The notes under the pieces are model-generated. The model saw nothing but the letters and a program-made list of their open reading frames with translations. It searched no databases and was not told where the DNA came from. 10,550 bases of DNA from Acetofilamentum sp. (lineage in GTDB: Bacteria > Bacteroidota > Bacteroidia > Bacteroidales > JAFGXI01): NCBI GenBank assembly GCA_020720565.1, contig DYOK01000091.1, forward strand, positions 1-10,550, written 5' to 3'. Position numbers and translations under genes: made by a program. Below, piece by piece: positions 6,565-10,550 of the stretch (its first letter is position 1; the number at the start of each line of letters is the position of its first letter).

Positions 6565-9500
6565 CTATTGCTTTATAAATTGCTTAACAAAAAGATGATG
6601 CTCCGATTTCGCTTTTGCCGAATACATACCTGGTTTTAATTGGGTCAAATCGATAGATTGTCCATTTTCGATTTTCGACTGTAGACACAATTGTCCTTGA
6701 GCATTATAAATTTGCAGGATATATTGCTCCTTGTTGGGCAGATTAACATACAGGCGATACAATGCAGGATTGGGATACAAGCTTATTTCTCCTAGCAAAA
6801 TATTAGGCACCTGACTGAATTCGTCGCATGTAATTTCGGCTTCCCAACCTTCGCCCTCGCTATATCCATCGGAATGAAATTGGAAGGTTAAAGCGCCCGA
6901 AGCATTGGTCGCGGTTAACATTGGCGGTAAATCGCTCCCGCAAAATGTGCCTAAAAGTGGTGCCGACAAATCGGTTCCATCATACACTTTTAAATAGTCG
7001 TAGGTGCAATTGGCATCGTACTCTAATTCAAATAAGGTAAAATTTACCATCACATAATGGTTGGTCGCATTCGGATAAATGGTCATTTGATTATCGAGTC
7101 CGCTGCTGTAATATTGGTTTAAGCCGTTATCGAAAAAATTGGCATTGCAGGTGTAAATATCACCATCGCCCATAGCATAGCTACAATTGGCATCGACATC
7201 GATTACATCGTTTTTAATAATCTGGCCGGAACCATGAGCATTACTGGCCATCAACTGAATGGTATAGTTTCCTACTTGATTAAAAATTACCCTTGGATGC
7301 TGCGAATGAGAATCGGTACCATCGACAAAAGTATATGTACTTGGTGTAATAAGCCATTCCCATGCATTGGGTTGTCGGGTCGAAATGTCAGTTAACTGAA
7401 TGGTGTCGAGCGTACAAGCGACCGTTTGGCTGATATCGAAATTGGCAATGGGTTGAGGATCGCTAAATACATCAGACGTATACAAGCCCCGTCCATAAGT
7501 TGCAACTGCCACTTGCTTGTCGGACTCGCGATATCGTAATTGGTCGCAGCGTACGTTGGCTAAACCTTCGTTTACCGGCTCCCATAGCGTTTCGGTCGAT
7601 ATATTGTTAATAGACCAAACGCCCATTTCGGTGGCTAAAAGCACTTGCTCTGTGTTATTAGGATTGTACAAGCCCCATCGTATGGGCATATCGGGCAAAT
7701 TATGTTCTTTGCTCTGCCAAGTTGCCCCCCCGTCGGTGCTTTCCCAAACAGAATTAACCCCATAATTTGAGTAGGTTACTAAAATTTGATCCTCTGAACT
7801 TCCTAAATCGATAGAAGAAATATAAGCTTGTGGCAGTGCATCGGGCAAATCGAGCATTTCCGAAGTGGGCGAAGCTGTTGCGTCGGTTATCCTAAATACA
7901 TCGCCTTGATTGGTTCCCACATAGATTACATCGCTTGTATAAGGAGAAACCTTGATTGCAGAGGCTCGACCAAAATTAAGCCCGTTCACTACATCGATAT
8001 AATTGCCATCTGGACCATCTACATATAAATTGGAAATAAACAAGCGGTCTTCCATTGACGAAGCAAACAGAACTTTTAGTTCGCTGTCGTAGTCGGCTGG
8101 ATTAATAAAATAACCATCGGTAGTACTCGGAAAATAGGCAAAGTTTCCACCTGCATTATCAGAAACCCTCCAATTGTTGTACACATAACTTGTTATTTGA
8201 ATACTGGGGTCGAGTTGATCGACAAAGCAAAATCCACCATCGCCACCCGTAGCAGAACTTGTGCTGCCGAATCCAAATTGTGTGAATTTTTGCGTCCCAT
8301 TGTCTTGTGCTCCAGCCAACATGTAATTTGATGCGGCTTGGTTTTCCATGGCACAAGCGTAAAATTGGGTCACATTCATTTTATTATTTAAATGGGTTAC
8401 CGACCAATCTATATCTGCAATATTTTCGGATAGAAACACACCGCCATCACAGCCCATTAAGGCTTTTGTAGGATCGTTGGGAAAAAAAGCCATTGCATGT
8501 TGATCGGCATGTAAATAGGGGCCACAGCCACCAGTCCAATAGGTAGTTGAGGTCCAAGTAGCACCGTAATCGGCAGACATGTGCCAATCAATTCCGCCCA
8601 CATATACTTGGCTTTCGTTGGTTGGATTCACTTTCATTATTAAATCGTACCAAGCCTGACCACGGGTAAAATCTTGATCGGACACCGAACAGTCTTGGTC
8701 TAAATACATGGGGATTGTTATATCGTTCCAGTTTACACCGCCGTCGTCGCTCATTTTAAACCAAGTGATGTTTGTCGAAACCCCAGCTACAATGTATATG
8801 ACATCAGAATTAGTAGGTGCCGAAGCAATCTCGGCTCGTTCGAAATAACCGAATGAAATATCGACCACATCCCAATTGCTGCCATTGTCAATCGATTTCA
8901 AAATACTACCTTGAATGCCATACTTTCCTTGCGAGACCCACAATGTACCGTTGGATGTACGCTCGATATCCCCAAAAAAACCAGCAGATGCTTGGGTCCA
9001 ATCGGCACCATGATTATCGGAATAATAAAAACCTGAATTGGTCGATGCTAAAACGCGTCCGTTAGGGAGTACTTTTACACTTTGGATATACAAAAAATCT
9101 GAATTATTGGTACTGGCCAATCGGTTCCAAGTTTGCCCAGCATCGGTACTTTTCCAAATTCCAGCTCCACGAACCGCACGGCCAGTCCAACCTTCTCCAG
9201 TACCTGCATAAAAAATTTGAGTATTCGAAGGGTCGTAGTCGAGGCACGATACTGCAATATTCTCCCAAAAATCGTTGACTTTGGTCCAAACCCCATTGGC
9301 TATCACATTGGTATTGTACCATAAACCACCCGAAATACCAGCTGCCCATACTTTTTGATTGGTTCCAAAATTGGGATCAAACATAATGGCTCTGACACGT
9401 CCACTAACATTGCTTGGACCCCTTTCTGTCCAAACCACATCGCTAATGGCGGCTCGAGATTGAATACGACTTTGGGTATATGCTCTTGCTTTTTCGAGAC

Positions 9501-9696
9501 GTTCGTATGGAACAGTGCCAGTTTGAGGGTCTTTTGTTTTAAGAAACTCAAATTCTGCGGCTTCTTCGGGTTTATCGAACTGAATCTGCTGGAATTGTGT
9601 CTGTTGGGTTCTTTTTTGTTTTTCGAATTGCTCCGATACTTGCGACCATGCCGAAGCATATAACAAAATAAGTATTAGGGAAAGATTAGCCTTCAT
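6565..9696 (-). CDS. T9SS cargo protein: BNR repeats, PKD-like, CUB
   Basis: From ATG 9696 the product is 1043 residues; the frame is open back to GTG 9762 but the signal peptide (about 1-18, MKANLSLILILLYASAWS before Gln) begins at 9696. After a Gln-rich coiled stretch (19-50), WTERGPSNVSGRVRAI (about 89-104) opens a sortilin/VPS10-like propeller region to about 741. It carries many Asp-box repeats, for example GIWKSTDAGQTWN (179-191), GFYYSDNHGADWT (222-234) and SVWESTDGGATWQ (649-661). A PKD-like domain follows (about 750-835), then a CUB domain (about 850-958) with the four expected cysteines (about 850, 897, 919, 957) and the calcium-site segment YDYLKVYDG. About 971-1043 is a type A sorting domain with SLYPNP at 972-977 and KPGMYSAKAK near the end. 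No catalytic residues are evident. It is probably exported through the T9SS to the surface or medium for binding. It stands alone, divergent from the tRNA genes. Confidence 0.95.
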   Translation of the reverse strand: MKANLSLILILLYASAWSQVSEQFEKQKRTQQTQFQQIQFDKPEEAAEFEFLKTKDPQTGTVPYERLEKARAYTQSRIQSRAAISDVVWTERGPSNVSGRVRAIMFDPNFGTNQKVWAAGISGGLWYNTNVIANGVWTKVNDFWENIAVSCLDYDPSNTQIFYAGTGEGWTGRAVRGAGIWKSTDAGQTWNRLASTNNSDFLYIQSVKVLPNGRVLASTNSGFYYSDNHGADWTQASAGFFGDIERTSNGTLWVSQGKYGIQGSILKSIDNGSNWDVVDISFGYFERAEIASAPTNSDVIYIVAGVSTNITWFKMSDDGGVNWNDITIPMYLDQDCSVSDQDFTRGQAWYDLIMKVNPTNESQVYVGGIDWHMSADYGATWTSTTYWTGGCGPYLHADQHAMAFFPNDPTKALMGCDGGVFLSENIADIDWSVTHLNNKMNVTQFYACAMENQAASNYMLAGAQDNGTQKFTQFGFGSTSSATGGDGGFCFVDQLDPSIQITSYVYNNWRVSDNAGGNFAYFPSTTDGYFINPADYDSELKVLFASSMEDRLFISNLYVDGPDGNYIDVVNGLNFGRASAIKVSPYTSDVIYVGTNQGDVFRITDATASPTSEMLDLPDALPQAYISSIDLGSSEDQILVTYSNYGVNSVWESTDGGATWQSKEHNLPDMPIRWGLYNPNNTEQVLLATEMGVWSINNISTETLWEPVNEGLANVRCDQLRYRESDKQVAVATYGRGLYTSDVFSDPQPIANFDISQTVACTLDTIQLTDISTRQPNAWEWLITPSTYTFVDGTDSHSQHPRVIFNQVGNYTIQLMASNAHGSGQIIKNDVIDVDANCSYAMGDGDIYTCNANFFDNGLNQYYSSGLDNQMTIYPNATNHYVMVNFTLFELEYDANCTYDYLKVYDGTDLSAPLLGTFCGSDLPPMLTATNASGALTFQFHSDGYSEGEGWEAEITCDEFSQVPNILLGEISLYPNPALYRLYVNLPNKEQYILQIYNAQGQLCLQSKIENGQSIDLTQLKPGMYSAKAKSEHHLFVKQFIKQ

Positions 9697-9719
9697 ATAG
9701 AATTGTTTTTTAATGGCGT

Positions 9720-9727
9720 TAAAAGTA
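9720..9727 (-). promoter_or_regulatory. Candidate -7 promoter box for the BNR/CUB gene
   Basis: On the minus strand this reads TACTTTTA, 7 of 8 matches to TAnnTTTG, 23 bases before ATG 9696. No convincing -33 element is present. Confidence 0.3.
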
Positions 9728-9862
9728 CAACTTTTTTTAAATTCTGATTTAATTCGCCACACATAATTGATTGATTAAGAACTGCGATTTTTAAATTTGA
9801 TGCTATTAGTTTAGTAAAAAACTTACTTTACAACACACGATATTAAATTTCATCGACTACAT

Positions 9863-9897
9863 ATCTATCTATGTTTAAAAAAATATCATAGATAGAT
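9863..9897. repeat. Perfect 11-bp inverted repeat
   Basis: ATCTATCTATG (9863-9873) and CATAGATAGAT (9887-9897) are perfect inverted copies separated by 13 A/T-rich bases. The arms contain the tandem unit ATCT/AGAT. No T-run follows on the plus strand. A regulator-binding dyad between divergent promoters is possible; it is too far (over 80 bp) from either candidate -7 box to be part of a core promoter. Confidence 0.45.
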
Positions 9898-9952
9898 TTA
9901 ATAAATTTATATTTTAAAGATTAATCAAAACCAGAAAAATCGAATTATTAAA

Positions 9953-9960
9953 TACATTTG
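9953..9960 (+). promoter_or_regulatory. Consensus -7 promoter box for the tRNA genes
   Basis: TACATTTG is a perfect match to TAnnTTTG and ends 10 bases before the tRNA-Thr, so transcription would start about 4-6 bases upstream of the mature 5' end. No TTTG is seen at the -33 spacing. Confidence 0.55.
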
Positions 9961-9970
9961 TGTATCATTT

Positions 9971-10043
9971 GCCACTTTAGCTCAGTTGGTAGAGCAGCTC
10001 ATTCGTAATGAGCAGGTCGTGGGTTCGAGTCCCATTAGTGGCT
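9971..10043 (+). tRNA. tRNA-Thr (anticodon CGT)
   Basis: The 73-base cloverleaf folds well: D arm GCTC/GAGC with loop AGTTGGTA, anticodon stem GCTCA/TGAGC with loop TTCGTAA (anticodon CGT, reading ACG), variable loop AGGTC, T arm GTGGG/CCCAT with loop TTCGAGT. The acceptor stem is GCCACTT against TAGTGGC, six pairs with a T7-T66 mismatch at the bottom. The discriminator base is T and no CCA is encoded; the sequence after the mature end is CAATGGG. It probably shares a transcript with the tRNA-Gly about 100 bp downstream. Confidence 0.95.
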
Positions 10044-10145
10044 CAATGGGATTGTTGAGAAAAAAGTTATTTTTGATTATCGTTTTCATGCATAGCGGAT
10101 AATTTATTTCAATTCAATGCTTAATATTCTTTGACAAAGTCACAA

Positions 10146-10217
10146 GCGAGAGTAGCACAGTCGGTAGAGCATCAGCTTTCCAAGCTGAGGGTCGCGGGTT
10201 CGCCCCCGTTTCTCGCT
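10146..10217 (+). tRNA. tRNA-Gly (anticodon TCC), structurally irregular
   Basis: The acceptor stem is sound (GCGAGAG with TTCTCGC, the last pair G-T). The anticodon stem TCAGC/GCTGA encloses TTTCCAA, giving anticodon TCC for GGA. Two defects stand out. The D stem GCAC/GAGC has an A12-A23 mismatch where T12-A23 is normal. The T arm can pair GCGGG with CCCGT only if the loop is 6 bases (TTCGCC) instead of 7, with no A at the conserved position 58 that stacks on T54; G53-C61 is kept. The total is 72 bases, one fewer than usual. No CCA is encoded. It may be functional with a short T-loop, a decaying duplicate, or carry a sequencing error. Confidence 0.8.
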
Positions 10218-10223
10218 CACATC

Positions 10224-10241
10224 AAAAAAATTGTTTTTTTT
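10224..10241 (+). terminator. A/T hairpin after the tRNA genes
   Basis: Seven A, TTG, then eight T can form an A-T-only stem with a 3-base loop, ending in a T-run, 7 bases after the tRNA-Gly. This could end the tRNA transcript, but the stem is weak. Confidence 0.35.
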
Positions 10242-10242
10242 A

Positions 10243-10261
10243 ATTTAGAATTGGTCTAAAT
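10243..10261. promoter_or_regulatory. 19-bp perfect dyad, probable operator of the BFD gene
   Basis: ATTTAGA (10243-10249) and TCTAAAT (10255-10261) are perfect inverted copies around ATTGG. The dyad ends 5 bases before the consensus -7 box, so it covers the -33 region; a protein bound here would block or set transcription of the downstream [2Fe-2S] gene. An iron- or redox-responsive regulator would suit the target, but the sequence alone does not identify which. Confidence 0.5.
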
Positions 10262-10266
10262 AATGC

Positions 10267-10274
10267 TATATTTG
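10267..10274 (+). promoter_or_regulatory. Consensus -7 promoter box for the BFD gene
   Basis: TATATTTG matches TAnnTTTG at every fixed position. Transcription would begin near 10280, leaving a leader of about 75 bases to ATG 10357, much longer than the leaders of the other genes here. Confidence 0.55.
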
Positions 10275-10356
10275 CATCAATAAAAACAATTTAAAATCAT
10301 ATTAAAAAAGGCTCATTGATCAAGCAAATTGCTCGATGCGCGTACAGTTTAAACTT

Positions 10357-10542
10357 ATGGAAAACGATGTAATCATTTGTCATTGTTATGACGTCTACAA
10401 AAGCGAAATAGTAAAAGCGATTAAAACCAAAGAGTTGACAAGCATACAAGAAGTAATCGATGTAACCGATGCGGGAGCTGGTTGCGGAAGTTGTCATAAT
10501 ACCATTCAAGAAATTTTAGACGAGGTCAACGGAAAAATGTAA
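10357..10542 (+). CDS. BFD-type [2Fe-2S] protein (ferredoxin-like, Bfd family)
   Basis: The product is 61 residues, close to stand-alone Bfd (64 in E. coli). Cysteines 8 and 10 (ICHC) and 43 and 46 (GAGCGSCH) give the CxC...CxxC ligand set of the BFD [2Fe-2S] domain (PF04324), and the helices between (SEIVKAIKTKELTSIQEVI) fit the helix-turn-helix-like fold. Bfd passes electrons to bacterioferritin to release stored iron; the same domain also occurs in NifU and nitrite reductases, and no ferritin gene is visible here, so the partner is unknown. The in-frame ATG at 10336 would add seven residues (MRVQFKL); I prefer 10357 because family members begin just before the first cysteine pair. The gene is complete and ends 8 bases before the window edge. 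Confidence 0.9.
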   Translation: MENDVIICHCYDVYKSEIVKAIKTKELTSIQEVIDVTDAGAGCGSCHNTIQEILDEVNGKM

Positions 10543-10550
10543 GTTTGCAA

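Larger units (their letters stand above)
9697..9970. other. Divergent AT-rich intergenic region
   Basis: This 274-bp gap separates the minus-strand BNR/CUB gene from the tRNA genes. It holds the candidate promoters of both and a perfect 11-bp inverted repeat at 9863-9897. I see no reading frame with protein-like composition and no RNA gene. Confidence 0.6.

Noticed and set aside
9303..9663. Overlapping open frames of about 100-118 codons on both strands inside the BNR/CUB gene
   Set aside because: They lie wholly within a strongly supported gene, have no domain-like sequence and are explained as by-products of its codon use.
9697..9762. Upstream GTG start adding 22 residues to the BNR/CUB protein
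   Set aside because: The extra residues are basic and not signal-like, and they overlap the candidate promoter; the signal peptide begins cleanly at ATG 9696.
10336..10356. Upstream ATG for the BFD protein
   Set aside because: Family members begin a few residues before the first Cys-x-Cys; the extension overlaps the palindrome at 10318-10338. It cannot be fully excluded.

Overview
The window looks like a chromosomal segment of a member of the Bacteroidota (the Flavobacteriales/Cytophagales/Bacteroidales side; I cannot place it further). The evidence is low GC with AT-rich intergenic DNA, no clear Shine-Dalgarno sequences, several copies of the Bacteroidota -7 promoter consensus TAnnTTTG, two intact proteins plus one fragment ending in type A sorting domains of the type IX secretion system (T9SS), and a POTRA-like/beta-barrel outer-membrane protein.

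Layout. 1-315 holds no convincing intact gene, only two short overlapping reading frames that look like debris or a frameshifted tail. 316-867 (+) is a small helical protein that weakly resembles the Myxococcus TIGR02265/DUF2378 family. 921-1802 (+) is a membrane-anchored protein with three helix-hairpin-helix units (ComEA-like). Convergent to it, 1838-3679 (-) is an exported POTRA-like/beta-barrel protein. It shares a 243-bp divergent control region with 3923-5971 (+), a T9SS cargo protein with one MAM-like and two GEVED domains. A good terminator follows at about 6023-6058.

5972-6564 is a graveyard: terminator, a GC-rich REP-like palindrome, the orphaned last 30 codons of a lost T9SS cargo gene (-), and a 271-bp relic of an IS630-family element (+) that keeps only the C-terminal transposase end between 9-bp inverted repeats. 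6565-9696 (-) is a 1043-residue T9SS cargo protein with BNR/Asp-box propeller repeats, a PKD-like domain, a CUB domain and a sorting domain. After an AT-rich gap come tRNA-Thr(CGT) and a structurally poor tRNA-Gly(TCC). The window ends with a complete 61-residue BFD-type [2Fe-2S] protein behind a 19-bp perfect dyad and a consensus -7 box.

How it fits together: two large surface or secreted proteins and one outer-membrane barrel suggest a cell-surface/adhesion locus, but no T9SS machinery gene and no enzyme with a visible catalytic site is present. I do not see a defence system, CRISPR array, prophage or biosynthetic cluster. The items most worth a second look are the tRNA-Gly with a shortened T-loop, the IS630 relic beside the orphan sorting domain, and the dyad in front of the BFD gene.
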